Of a stretch of 64,000 nt of DNA, positions 27,628-38,705 are shown one piece after another; positions within the stretch are counted from its first letter, which is position 1; every line of letters begins with the position of its first letter. Source of the stretch: Bin87 sp965220265 (GTDB lineage Bacteria; Chloroflexota; Dehalococcoidia; Lucifugimonadales; UBA3495); the NCBI GenBank assembly GCA_965220265.1, contig CBDCPM010000004.1, forward strand, positions 1,798,001 through 1,862,000, written 5' to 3'. Position numbers and translations under genes: made by a program. Below the pieces are notes generated by a model. The model did no database searches. It saw nothing but the letters and a program-made list of their open reading frames with translations, and was not told the origin of the DNA.

Positions 27628-28641
27628 CAGAACCTCCATGCCAGAACCGGACAGGGCTACATCATACTCGGCTGGTTCAACCCGGCTGGGTACACGGTGA
27701 CCAGGAACAAGGTGGAACGCCGCGAAGGAACCAGCGGCGCCTTCGAGGAGCTGCGCAACCAGAACAGGGAAGCCGTCAGCTATGCCGATCACAGCGTGGA
27801 TCCTGACACCATCTACCAGTACCGCGTTTACATCGGCAACAGCAACGGGTTCGGCGACTACGTCCAGATCCAACAAAGAAGTGAAGAGCTGGACGAACTC
27901 ACCGCGCCCACCGATTTCAAGATCACCTACGGCACCCTCAGCAACGGAGTATACGTAGCAAACAGCCCCGACCCAGAGCTGGAGTGGGAAGTGGGCAAAG
28001 CCTCCACCGGCAACCGCCTGACGCGGAAGCTCATCGAGCCCCCGGCCGGCATCACCTGCCAGACCCCGGGCGACTGTCCCGTAATGGAACTCATGCGACA
28101 GGAGGGCACCCGGAACACGGGCTACACCGACATCTACAACGGCGGCGGCAAGTACCAGTACTGGATAGAGTCCATCGGCCGGGACGGGGCCCTTGGTACC
28201 AAGGCGACCATCATCGTGCAGGTGCCCAGCCCGCCGGTGCCAACGCAGGCAGCGCCCACCAACGTACGGCTGGCAGCCGGACCAGGCAACAGAAACGCCG
28301 AGATAGACGTCACATGGAACGGACACGGCAATTTCCCCGGTTACCTGGTGCAGTGGCGCCGTTCCGACCAGGCTAACTACAACCCCGACGAGACGGGAGG
28401 CCGGAGCATCCTCAGGGAGGCCACCAACCCGATCAACATGTATGAAGCCGACGGCAAGATCTTCCGACCGGCCGGGACCAGCGCAAGAATCACCTACGGC
28501 CGGAATGCGAACCCGAGTCCGTGGAACACCACCTACTACGTCAGGGTGGGCACCTGCGCGGACATCAGCTGCGCCATAGCGGACGTGCAATTCGCTCCGG
28601 AGAGAAGCGTTAGCATGGGCGCTAACCCGTACAGCGACTGA
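27628..28641 (+). CDS. Fibronectin type III-like surface protein, 5' truncated
   Basis: The open frame runs from 27628 (after a TAG), and fold-typical residues (GYIILGWFNPAGYTVTRNKV) precede the GTG at 27697, so the real start is lost to the IS630 element. The rest contains FnIII-like beta-strand patterns (YQYRVYIGNSNGFGDYV; LEWEVGKAS; NVRLAAGPGN...IDVTWNGHGNFPGYLVQWRR). No signal peptide or anchor remains. It is followed by a second, related adhesin-type gene, so this was probably a surface-protein cluster. Confidence 0.65.
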   Translation, partial: QNLHARTGQGYIILGWFNPAGYTVTRNKVERREGTSGAFEELRNQNREAVSYADHSVDPDTIYQYRVYIGNSNGFGDYVQIQQRSEELDELTAPTDFKITYGTLSNGVYVANSPDPELEWEVGKASTGNRLTRKLIEPPAGITCQTPGDCPVMELMRQEGTRNTGYTDIYNGGGKYQYWIESIGRDGALGTKATIIVQVPSPPVPTQAAPTNVRLAAGPGNRNAEIDVTWNGHGNFPGYLVQWRRSDQANYNPDETGGRSILREATNPINMYEADGKIFRPAGTSARITYGRNANPSPWNTTYYVRVGTCADISCAIADVQFAPERSVSMGANPYSD

Positions 28642-28716
28642 ATTTGAGCATCCGCCGCCGCAGTGTACCAAACCGCGCAAAGAAGCAGCAGACAGAACCC
28701 TTTCCAGGGAGCGACC

Positions 28717-31663
28717 ATGAAAACGGCCACAATTACAACAGGCGTCCTGGCACTCGCAATCGCGTTGACAGTGTTGGTAATCATGACCACCCAAACGGCC
28801 TACGCTGACCCTGATTGCAACGTCGCGCCCACCAACCTCAGCGCCGCGCTCAACGGCGACAGCACCGCCGTCGTCCTCACTTGGACCGCTCCCGAGGATT
28901 GCACGCCGGATAACTACGCGGTATACCGCCGTGTCCGTTCCCAAGAGGCGCGTCTGCGCAAGATCGACACGGTGGACGGTTCAGCCACGGCCTACACGGA
29001 CCTGAACCCCCAGGCCGGCGCAGCCCACCGCTACCGCATCAAGTCCAACGGCAATCCGCCGAATTCCGATTACGCCGAGATAACAGTGCCAGAGGCAACG
29101 CCGGAGCCCACGCCGGAGCCCACGCCCGCGCCGACACCGGAGCCGGGAATCGACTATGACGAGGAGAGAAACGCAGCCGTCTCACTGGGCGACATCACGT
29201 TCCAGGACGGCGCAATCTTCCGCTCCGGCAGTGTGGACGGCGCCACTGACCAGGTCAATTATTACGAGTTTGAACTGACGGTCACCCGACAGGTCGGACT
29301 GGGCTTGCGCCGCCAGGATGCCAACGGCGACCTCTATCTCGAAGATGACGAAGGCACAGTGCTCCACAGCAGCGAAGCCGCCGGCGACGCCAACGAGTGG
29401 ATACAGGAGAACGTCAACGCCGGTACGTACTACATCAGAGTCGAAGCCCAAGAGAGCGGGAGCAACCAATACAAACTGCGCTACGGGGTGAAGCCGGCGA
29501 CGCAGCAACAGACGACACCGGAGAACACCACGGCGACGGGCGCACCGTCCATTGCCGGCACGGTGCAGGTGCACGAAACCCTCACCGCCGACACATCCAA
29601 CATTGCCGACGCCAACGGCCTCAGCAACGCAACTTTCGCCTACCAGTGGATACGCGGGAGCGGCGGCACGGACACTGACATATCCGGCTCCGGCGCGACC
29701 GTGTCCACCTACACGCTGACCGATGACGATCTGGGCAAGACCATCAAGGTGCGGGTGAGTTTCACCGATGATGACGGGTATGCGGAAACGTTGACCAGCG
29801 CCGCGACTGGCGCGGTGAGCCGGCCGCCCAACGAGGCGGCTACGGGTCAGCCTGCCATCACGGGCACGGTGGAAGTGGGAGAGGCGCTGACGGCTGGCAC
29901 ATCCGGGATAGCGACGGGAACGGCACCACCAACGTGCAGTACGCCTACCAGTGGATACGCGGCAGCGGCGGCACTGACACGGACATCTCGGGCGCCACCG
30001 GGTCGACCTACACGTTGGCCGATGACGATCTGGCAAAGACCATCAGGGTGAGGGTGAGCTTCACCGACGACGACGGGTATACGGAAACGCTCACCAGCAA
30101 CGCCACCAACTTGTTAAACCGGCCGTCCAACGCCACCGCCAGCGGTCAGCCCACCATCAAGGGCACGGTGGAGGTAGGTGAGACGCTCACCGCCGACACA
30201 TCCGACATCGCCGACGCCAACGGCCTGAGCAACGCCACATATGCCTACCAGTGGGTACGCAGCAGCGGCGGCACGGACACGGACACATCGGGCGCGACTG
30301 GAGCCACCTACACGCTGGCTGACGAGGATGCCGGGAACGCCGTCAAGGTGCGGGTGAGCTTCACCGACGACGACGGGTATACGGAAACCCTCACCAGCAA
30401 TGCCACCGACATCGTCCTGGTGGCACAGCAACAGCAGCAATCGGAAACGGACACCGAATTGGAGTGCATTGAATGGATTAACCTCAGCGGCAGGAGGATA
30501 CAAATCTCCGCGATGGCATCGTCAAATGCCCCACCCGGGACCGGCTGGTCCCCCTTTCCACCGACGAAGAATATGTGACCATCAATCCAAAGCCATTCGC
30601 GACCTCCGGCGTGACCGTCACGTTCGATTTGGCCGATGCCAAGCCGGGTCAGGACGGACATCAGATGCACCTTCCAAGCGCCGGTCCCAATAATCTGAAC
30701 GTGATCGTTGTTACCGTTACGGACGATGACAATACGACCAACAAAACAACTTACACGGTTAGCGTCCGCCGTCCGGAACCGGAATCCGATCCCGAATTTG
30801 TTGACGGTGCGAGCACCACCCGTATGTTGGATGAGAACCTGAGCGGTGGCGCCAGTGTGGGGGAGCCTCTGACGGCCAACGACCCAAACTCCGGAGACGA
30901 ACTGACTTATTCCATAGAGGGTCCCCACAACCCGGACTTCTCGATCAACTCACGAACGGGCCAGCTGAAGGCCAGGACCACCTTCAACTATGAATCGAGG
31001 AGCTCTTACTCGCTGACCGCGGTTGTCGAGGACGACACTGGCCGGAGTGATGAAATCGATGTAACTATTGAGATTGTCAACGTGGACGAGCCGGGGATGG
31101 CGACGGTGTCCCCCAGGGCGCTGGTTGTGGGAGACCAGGCAAGGGCCGGGTTGCGTGATCCGGATGGTGGCGTCACCGGCAAGGCCTGGCAGTGGCAACG
31201 GTGCGACGCCCACCAGTCGAACTGCGTCGATATAACCGACGCCACATCGTCCACCTATATGCCGGTGGCTGCCGACGGAGGCAAATACCTCAATGCGGTG
31301 GCGTCCTACGCCGACAAGCAGGGCTCCGGCAAGTCTGCCGATGGATCCAGCGGCAAGGTCGCTTCCGTGGTGACCACCCTGAGCAGTCTCACGGTGAGCG
31401 GGATCTCACTGGACTTCCAGGCATCCGACAGGTGGTACGACGGGGAGGTGCCGAACTCCGTAACCAGCGTAACCGTCGCGGCAACGCCCACGGCAACCTC
31501 GGGCGCAACGGTGAGGATCATGCCGGCGGACAGCGACCAATCCTCATTGGGGCATCAGGTCAGCGTGAACGCGTCGGGCACCACCAAGATCATCATCCTG
31601 GTCCAGGCCGACGACGGCAGCGGGTCTACCGCCTATTACGTCGACGTAACCAGAGGGATCTAG
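28717..31663 (+). pseudogene. Multi-domain adhesin with PPC, Ig-like and cadherin-like repeats, two frameshifts
   Basis: The ATG at 28717 begins a signal peptide (VLALAIALTVLVIMTTQTAYA). Then come an FnIII domain, a Pro/Thr/Glu linker (PEPTPEPTPAPTPEP), and a PPC-like domain (VNYYEFELTVTRQVGLGLRR). Three ~95-residue repeats follow, each with AYQWIRGSGGTDTDISG and KVRVSFTDDDGY. Single-base losses near 29915 and 30515 move the frame 1 to 3 to 2. The last part (30575-31663) has two cadherin-type beta-sandwiches (ATSGVTVTFDLADAKPGQ; TTLSSLTVSGISLDFQ). It could encode a secreted adhesin if intact; sequencing error is possible but both breaks would have to be errors. Confidence 0.7.
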
Positions 31664-31797
31664 GCAATTTGGATGTGAAGGCTCTCATGCGCTATGCGGA
31701 CCAGCGGGAAATGGCTGAAGAAACTGGCCGTGGGGCGAGGAACAACGGCACACTCTCACCGAGCAGACTGCCGCTGCTTTCCCGCCGCCACGCAAAC

Positions 31798-32046
31798 TTC
31801 ACCGGTGAGATGCCGACAAGTTTCGGGACGCTCCGCGACGACGACCTAAACGCGACTCGCCGGCCGGCAACCGGGGCCAAGGGGACGGTGCGCGCCTCGA
31901 ACCTCTATAGGGACATCATGGTACAGCCCGGTCTCCCGGATACCGCGACGATTGCCCTGCCGGCGGCTCCGGACTGCGTCGTGGAAAGCGCCATGTGGAT
32001 GAGCGATGGCAGGAAATTGTACCACAGCGCGAGGAAACACGGATGA
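31798..32046 (+). pseudogene. C-terminal beta-domain fragment of a surface protein
   Basis: The frame reads FTGEMPTSFGTLRDDDLNAT ... IALPAAPDC ... MSDGRKLYHSARKHG. This matches the last domain of the gene at 34343-38630 (FTDEMPMSFRTLRDEALEVT ... IALPATSDC ... SDGRKLSN). It is a detached copy of that domain without start or anchor. An IS1182 element begins ~20 bp downstream. Confidence 0.6.
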
Positions 32047-32099
32047 AAACCCCGTTATTGAACCTAGAAACCGGGCCGGAAAGCCCTGGTTGTGGTAGA

Positions 32100-33916
32100 A
32101 GGATTTCGGAGGTAAAGCCGACGTGAGGAAAAACAGGGACCATAGTTGTCCGAGCCGGGCAGCGCTGAAGTTGGCCGCCGCATTGGCGACCACAGTGTGG
32201 ACATCATTGAGGACGACGCGGTGGCCTGCTGCGCCGCCACCGGTACTGCCCGACAGCCCGATTTTGCCCGCCACCAGGGTGAGATTGGCCACCGTGGCCG
32301 CCAGATACAGCTGGAATTTCGACTTGACCTTACCGAAGTAGCGGGCCTGCCGGATGCCCAGCTGGACCAGCCGGGCCAATCTGTGCTCCACTACCACCCG
32401 TCGCGCTCGATACTCGTCGTAGTCGGCGCTTTGCTGCAAGGTCCGGGCCTGTTGCAACATGCCTTCCTGGGGATGGATTTGCACCCGCCGTCCCGGCCTG
32501 CCTTGGGCCGCGATGCACTGGGAGCGCAGCGGACAGGCCCCACATACCGCCCCGTCGAACTGGAAAGCCTGCAAGCGATAGACACGACCGGTGCCATCCG
32601 TCCGCTTTCCCGCCGGCACGATGGCGTGGGTAACCTGTCCCGCCGGACAGGTGCAACTGCCCGCGGCCAGGTCAAGGTGCAAGTCATTTTTGGGAAAGTG
32701 TTTCCGGTCGGGCCGGCCCGGCGCTTTGGCCACCAACCGGCGTCCCGCGTCGGCGAAGGTCTGGCGGGTCCCGCCGTCCCCATAGGCGGCGTCGCCCATG
32801 GCTTCCTCCACCACCGAGCCGGTACTCGCTTCACTCTGCTCCACCAGTTCCAATGCCCCCAGATTGTCGGGAGCGTTGCCGGGCAACACGTCCACGGCGG
32901 TGATCAGCTGGCTGTCGGTGTCCACCACAATCGCCGCCTTGTGCCCGTTGAAGCGTCGCCGGCTGCTCTGGTGCCCGTGGCGCATCTCTGGGTCGTGCAC
33001 CGACAGCATCCGGTCCTTGCTCACCCCATCCCTGAGGCTCACCCCGTCCCTGACGCACACCCCGTCCCTGACGCACCCCGTCATCAGCATGAGCAGCAAC
33101 ATCGCCATCGCCGCTCTTGCGCTCGATGTCCTGGAGCAGCAACTGTCCCCGCAACTCCGCCCCATCCACTACGCTCTGCCGCTGGACGCTGGTCTCTGGC
33201 AATTCCACCCACGCCTGCCGCGCCAGCTCCAGCAGCCGGTCCGCGTCGGCCACTATCTCAGCCAGCAACGCCGCCCACGCTTTGCGGTCCGACCAATCAA
33301 TCGCCGCCTCGCCCTTGATGCTGGAGCCCAGGTACCTCGCGTACCCCTGGGCCTCGGCCCATTCCCCGACAGCGATGTTCGCCACGGCCGCCAGGACCCG
33401 CAACAGTTTGACGATCCCGTCTGCCAGCAGATTGTAGGTGTCCTTCACCGCGCCCCGTCCCAGGATGTAGGTCGTGTCCAGCGCCACCCGCATCCCACGC
33501 TTCTTCAGGTAGCCCGACTGCCGCGCCAAGCGCAGGCTGCTCTCGAATACCTCCCGCACCTTCTCGTGCAGGATCAGCTGCGCCCGGAACATCTGCAGCG
33601 TACTCTTGGCAAAGGGTCGATCCTCAATCTCAATCCCCAACGCCACTTTCCACCGGATGTCGCAGTCAGCCCTCGCCTGGGCCTCGGCGTCGCTCACCTT
33701 GTCGTAGGTCTGCAACAGCAGCGCCGTGGCCAGCAGGCTGGGCGGCACGCTGTCCCGTCCATTGTCCGGACCGTAGATCTCGGCGAAATCGTCATCGCGG
33801 AACAGCTGGCCCCGCAGTGAGGCCAGCAAACCGTAGAAGGTGTCCTGGCCCACGTAGTCCAGATACAACCGGTCCGCTTCCCACAGGCCCCTCTGGTCTG
33901 AACGCTTTCCCAGCAT
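32100..33916 (-). pseudogene. IS1182 transposase, frame lost in tandem repeats
   Basis: From 33916 the frame reads MLGKRSDQRGLWEADRLYLD, then PSLLATALLLQTYDKVSDAEA and MRVALDTTYILGRGAVKDTY, a standard IS1182 N-terminal half with the first catalytic Asp. At about 33020-33095 lies a run of ~18-bp repeats that moves the frame. The second half (VSKDRMLSVHDPEMRHGHQS; EEAMGDAAYGDGGTRQTFAD) continues from 33165 and has the zinc-like C-x2-C tail (CTCPAG, CGACPLRSQC). Only this repeat tract separates the halves. Confidence 0.85.
33020..33084 (-). repeat. ~18-bp tandem repeats inside IS1182 transposase
   Basis: On the plus strand, three to four near-copies of CACCCCGTCCCTGACGCA (CCCATCCCTGAGGCT, then CCCGTCCCTGACGCAC twice) lie in the transposase. 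Copy 2 of the element has a shorter and different version at 39535-39580. The tract differs in length between copies and changes the frame. Confidence 0.7.
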
Positions 33917-33994
33917 CGCCCTGCTCCGCTAGCCTCGATTGCCCGGAGTATAACCCCTCGCCATAATCCGGTCGGTTTCCGGCCGGATTCCTAG

Positions 33995-34220
33995 GGAGTA
34001 CGGTTTGGCGAAATTGGCGTCTCGAAACAGCTGGCCGCGCCATGACGCCAGCATACCGTAGAAGGTGCCCCGGCCCACCAGGTCCAGATGCAACCGGTCG
34101 CCTTCCCATAGACCTCTCTGAGCAGATCGCTCGCTCGGCATTGCCTAACTTCCCTCAACTAACCTGGATGGCCATGAGTATCACCCTTGATCCAATCAGC
34201 AAAGCTTTCCGGCCAGATTT
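33995..34220 (-). pseudogene. Older IS1182 N-terminal remnant
   Basis: Minus-strand residues MPSERSAQRGLWEGDRLHLD then TFYGMLASWRGQLFRDANFA match the IS1182 transposase start, then stop at the CTAG where copy 1 is inserted. The outer end TTTCCGGCCAGATTTCTAG (to 34224) matches the IS1182 terminal repeat. Confidence 0.7.
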
Positions 34221-34342
34221 CTAGGACGAACTGTTGGCCAATCCGCCGGTCGATCAGATGGATGGAGTTGTCATATTCGCAATGTCATGTCGGTAGTTTG
34301 GCGTGTTGCACACGGTTGTCGGCCCAAGGTCGGCAGAGGCCT

Positions 34343-37300
34343 TTATTGTGATGTCGCCGGGCCGGGCACCGTGAACTCCACGCTGTTGGACAACTTCCGG
34401 CCGTCGCTGGTGCAGATGGCTCCCTCCGCCGCGCAATCCGAGGTCGCCGGCAGGGCGATGGTCACGGGATCCGAAGAGTCGGGCTGCACCGTGATGTTCC
34501 AATGCAGGTTCGATCCCTGCGTTGTCCTCTTGGCCTTGGTTGCCGTCCCGTTGGTCACCTCCAGGGCTTCGTCGCGTAGTGTCCTGAAACTCATCGGCAT
34601 CTCATCGGTGAAATAGAGCTGGAAGGTGAAAGGATCAACGCCGTCGTGGTTCGCCGGTATGCTGGTGAAGTACGCGCTGGGAGGAGCCTGGGACCTTGCC
34701 GGAAACGCCTCCGAACCATCACCGGTGGGTGTGATGCTGACATCCAGAGTGTCCCCGTCAGCCCAATCGAGGTTGCTGGCATCCCACCAGTAGCGTCCCG
34801 CCGCGGCAGATTCGGGTTGTGAGCTGTCGCTGGCCAGGAACTCAAGCGTCCCGATCGTCAACGTGAAGTCCACCGGCAGTTCCCGGCTGATGTTGAGGTA
34901 TAAACCGCCGGCATGGCGCATGATGGTCAGCAACCGGTGTGTCCGTCCATCCAGGCTGAAGGATTGACCGGACAGCGTCCCAATATCCGTGCCCCACAGC
35001 GAGTAGCCGGTGGTCGCGGGGACGTATGCGGTGTTGGTTCCAACCGTCAGCGTGGCCGACCACGGAATTTCGCTCGTTTCCGTGGTGTCCACGACGGACA
35101 CGGTGGTTTCGGCGTTAGCGCCTGCTGTCACCCCCGTGGGCAGCGCGCCCAGGCTCAACTTTACGCTCTCCCCGTCATCCTCAATGCTGTCGGCGGTCGC
35201 CGCAATGCTGAAAGTTTGCTCGGTCTCGCCGGTTGCGAATGCAACGCTGGCCGGTATTCCCGAGTAGTCGTCACCGTTGGCGCCTCCCTGGTTGGTGAAC
35301 TCCAGCGGGACGGTCACCGAACGCTCGGGGGCAGCGGTGAGTCTGACACTGACCACCACGGAACTACCCTCGTCCACTGCGTAGGCAGCCGCGCCGAAAC
35401 CCACTGCCACCACCGGATCATCGTCGTCCACGATAAATACGGTGGTTTCGGCGTTGGCGCCCGCCGCAAAACCGGCCGGCAATGCGCCGAAACCGAGCAT
35501 CACCGACTCGTCGTCGTCATCCAGTGCATCCTGGGTCGCGTTGAGAGTCAAGGTCTGCTGGGTTACGCCTTGAGTGAACGTGAGACTACCTGGCACACCG
35601 CTATGGTCATCTCCGGAGGCGCCGTTCGATTGTGTGATGGTTATCGGGACCGATACGGAACCGGTGGGGCCATCGCTCAGGATGACGGAGACCCTCGCGC
35701 TTTCGCCCTCGGCAACGATGTAGCTGGACTGGTCAAAACTGACCGTTACGGGACCGCTGATCGTGCGTCCTTTCGAAGGAACCTTTGCGAGCGCTGCGCC
35801 ATCGGCGGCGCAGATGCCGCCGGTTGCCGCATCGCAGTCCTGATCGGCGACCAACTCGAAGGTGATGTCATCCGTTCCGGTCGGGCTCAGTATGAAACTA
35901 TAGGCGTTGGCGACCGTGCCCGCCTGCAAGAAGGGGCTCACACTCTCGACGGTGGCTCCGGTCACCCGTACCGATGGAGTGGAGATCGTGAAGTCCACAA
36001 CTGGATCGCTGAACGCAACGACCACGGCCGGACGCGCCGCAGTGTCGGCGAACGACGACGCGCTCTCCGCCCTCACGATTTTGGCGCCCAGCGGCTCCGG
36101 CACGTCCGCCAGCGCCACCGGACTGATCGACGTGCCGCGCACCCCATTCTGCTGCCTCCCCCACTCTTGCCCGGCGCTTTTGTTGTCCAGCACGATGACC
36201 GCCAGCTTCTCCTCTCCCGTGTCCGGGGATCCACCTGCGTCATCGCCTCGTCGACCCTGCGGTCGGCTGGGGGGTCCTTCTGACCGTTGCCCCAGCTGAT
36301 CAGCCAGTCGCCGTTGGCAAGCGGGTCGATGTTGCCGCCCGGCGCCGTGATCAGGCTCCGCTTTCCGTGCAGCGCGTGATCGCGCAGAAAGATTGCCTCA
36401 CCGTTGGCGGCGTCGATTGCATACTCGACGCCGCGGGCGAACTCGAGGTTCCGGCGTTTGCGTTTGCCGGTCCACGGGTTGATCTGGGTCGGCCCGCCGT
36501 TGTCGAACATGAGCAGGTTGCCGTTGGGCAGCAACCAGGCCGCGTGCTGTCCGGCAAACTCCCCTTCCGGGTCGCCAATGATCTTCATCGGTGGCGGCCC
36601 GATGTCCAGGGCCTCCCATTCCTCGTCGTTCAGGTTCGTGGCGCCCACCCGCCAAACTACCTTGTGATCATCCGTTAGGTCGGGGTCGATCCGCAACACC
36701 TTTTCGCACGACCGGAACGAGGCGATGATGTCGCCACCTTCCACCATCTGCAGCGAGTTCACGTGAGCGTAGTCCGTTTGCTGAGGGTGACAGTCTTCAA
36801 GCGCCATTTTCCCGAAGGAGGTCCAGGTGAAAACGGCCTCCCCATCGGGCGTGCTGATCTGGATTGTCGAGTCTTCCACCTCCTCCGCATCGCTGTAATC
36901 GCCGAATGACAAGTAGCTGAAGTCGCGTGTGGCCGGCTCGTAGCCCAGCATCAGGTAGTTCCCATCCTCCAGGATCAGGTGGTGGTGTTTGTTCATGGTC
37001 GTCAGCGGCGCGACCGTCTGCACCGTATCCAAGACCCGCAGGTCTTGATCGAGGACGACCATCGCTCCGTCCGGATCCCCGTACCTGCCGTAAGTGTATC
37101 GCCACTCACCGGTGTCGGCCAACCGGGTCCAATTGAAGTACGGACCGGCCCCTTTGCTGCTAACAGTGCGAATATAGCGGGGCACTCCGTTGTTATCGAT
37201 CATCAGCATATAAACGTGCTGCTGCTCGCGCCGCGCGAACATGATCAGGTCCTCGGTAACTCCGGATGTCGCGCGCTTGACCGTCGTAACTTTGTCCATC

Positions 37301-38630
37301 CCCGCCGGAATGCAGTGCACCACGTAGGTCGTGGTTCCTCCGTCGGCGCCCGCGACCATGACGCGCACAGTGGCACCGTAATAGACAGTTTCCTCAGCAG
37401 TCGTCGCCATACCGGCGCCGGAGTTGGTTACCTGGGCGCTTTCCACAGCCAGCCGTGAGCCGCCATCTTGCGCCGAAAACGTCAACGACATCGTGTCCAC
37501 GTCCTTGCAGCCGACCGCGTAATGCAGCGTGCGCGGGTCAAACGCCGGCTTCATCTGCCGCCACCCCACACCCAGGTCTGAATCATTGGTCGTCGCGCTG
37601 AGCGAACTGAGCAGGGGCCCCGCCACCACCTCCGAAGACATCGCCGTCGCCGTTTGGCCCGCAGCCTGCCCATCGGTGTAGGATGCCGCCACCCGCAGGA
37701 AATGCCCCGTCACCGCGGCCGTCGGCGTGTAGCTGGCGGCCGTAGCGTCCGCAATCACCACCCATGCGTTGCGGCCCGCCGAGCGTTCCCACGCGTAGGT
37801 GACGACACCGGTGACACCGTCCTGGTCAGAGATGGTCGCCGTCAGTTCTTCACCGAGCAGAGGCCCCGTTGTGGACAGGGTCAGCGTTCCCGGCTCGTCC
37901 TGGTCGCTGATCGTCACCTCCATGCTCAGAGTGTGTGTCGCAGCACCGTCACCGACCTCCACCGCCACTTCGTAAACCCCATCACCGTCGGCATCGGCCG
38001 GCGACTCATAGTCCGGTTGCGCGGGAAACAGATTGGGAGAGACCGGGGCCGGGTCAAAACGCAGCACGCCCCAAGGATCGTCAATGCTGAAACTGGCGGC
38101 GTCCGCGCCCGACAGGCTCCAACTTAGTCCATCGTGGTCCTGCTCCGAAGAAGCCGTATACGCCGCGACCCGAACGGCTTGATTCTCTTCGTAACTAACC
38201 GCCGTCGAGCCGGTCAATTCAGTCAGCTCGATGACGTTCTCCAGGGCGACTGCCAAGGCAGCCGTTGCCGAATTGCTCCCGTCGCTGACCTGCACCTCTA
38301 CTTGGTACGTGCCGTCGCCGTCGGCATCGTCCGGCGTCTCGTAGTCCTTGGCCACCACGAATGCAAGGACCCCCGCGCTGCTCAGCGTGAAATTGCTTGA
38401 ATCCGCACCGCCCGTCTTCGTCCAAGTCAGCTCACCCACCGTGCTGTCGCTGTCCGTGGCCGTCAGAGTCGCTATCTCCGTCTCACCCTCGGCAACCGCG
38501 AGTGTGCTCACGCTCGTAATCACCGGTGTGGTTGAAGTCTGCGCCGAGATGGCTAATGACGAAGTCAGGGCCAGCGCCACCAGCGCGGTGACGACGATCC
38601 CGACGAGCGCGGCCGAGCGCCCTTTCCCTA
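34343..38630 (-). pseudogene. Cadherin / arylsulfotransferase / Calx-beta surface protein, 5' truncated and frameshifted
   Basis: Residues from 38580 give a signal-like start, three cadherin/Ig-type domains (about 1-330) and a cadherin-like sandwich. An arylsulfotransferase (ASST) propeller spans ~420-770 (NKHHHLILEDGNYLMLGYEP; HVNSLQMVEGGDIIASF; GQHAAWLLPNGNLLMFDNGG, with the family's catalytic His in the last). A frame break near 36222 (an extra two bases or one missing after VDP) moves to a second frame, 36193-34343, with Calx-beta repeats (SFDQSSYIVAEGESARVSVI; DDDESVMLGFGALPAGFAAG) and the FTLRDEAL-type C-terminal domain. Hydrophobic codons (SAALVGIVVTALVALALTSS) continue upstream to CTAG at 38628, so the true start was removed by IS1182. 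Confidence 0.75.
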
Positions 38631-38705
38631 GAAATCCGGCCGGAAACCGACCGGATTATGGCGAGGGGTTATACTCCGGGCAATCGAGGCTAGCGGAGCA
38701 GGGCG

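Larger units (their letters stand above)
32068..33990 (-). mobile_element. IS1182-family element, copy 1
   Basis: The ends AAACCGGGCCGGAAAGCC (32068) and GGTTTCCGGCCGGATTC (to 33990) are inverted repeats flanked by CTAG on both sides (32064-32067, 33991-33994). It lies in an older IS1182 remnant (33995-34220) and carries one broken transposase gene. Copy 2 at 38632-40640 is >90% similar by eye. Confidence 0.8.

Noticed and set aside
27697..28641. GTG at 27697 as the true start of the fibronectin-like gene
   Set aside because: Domain-typical residues continue upstream in frame to 27628, so the gene is truncated rather than starting there.
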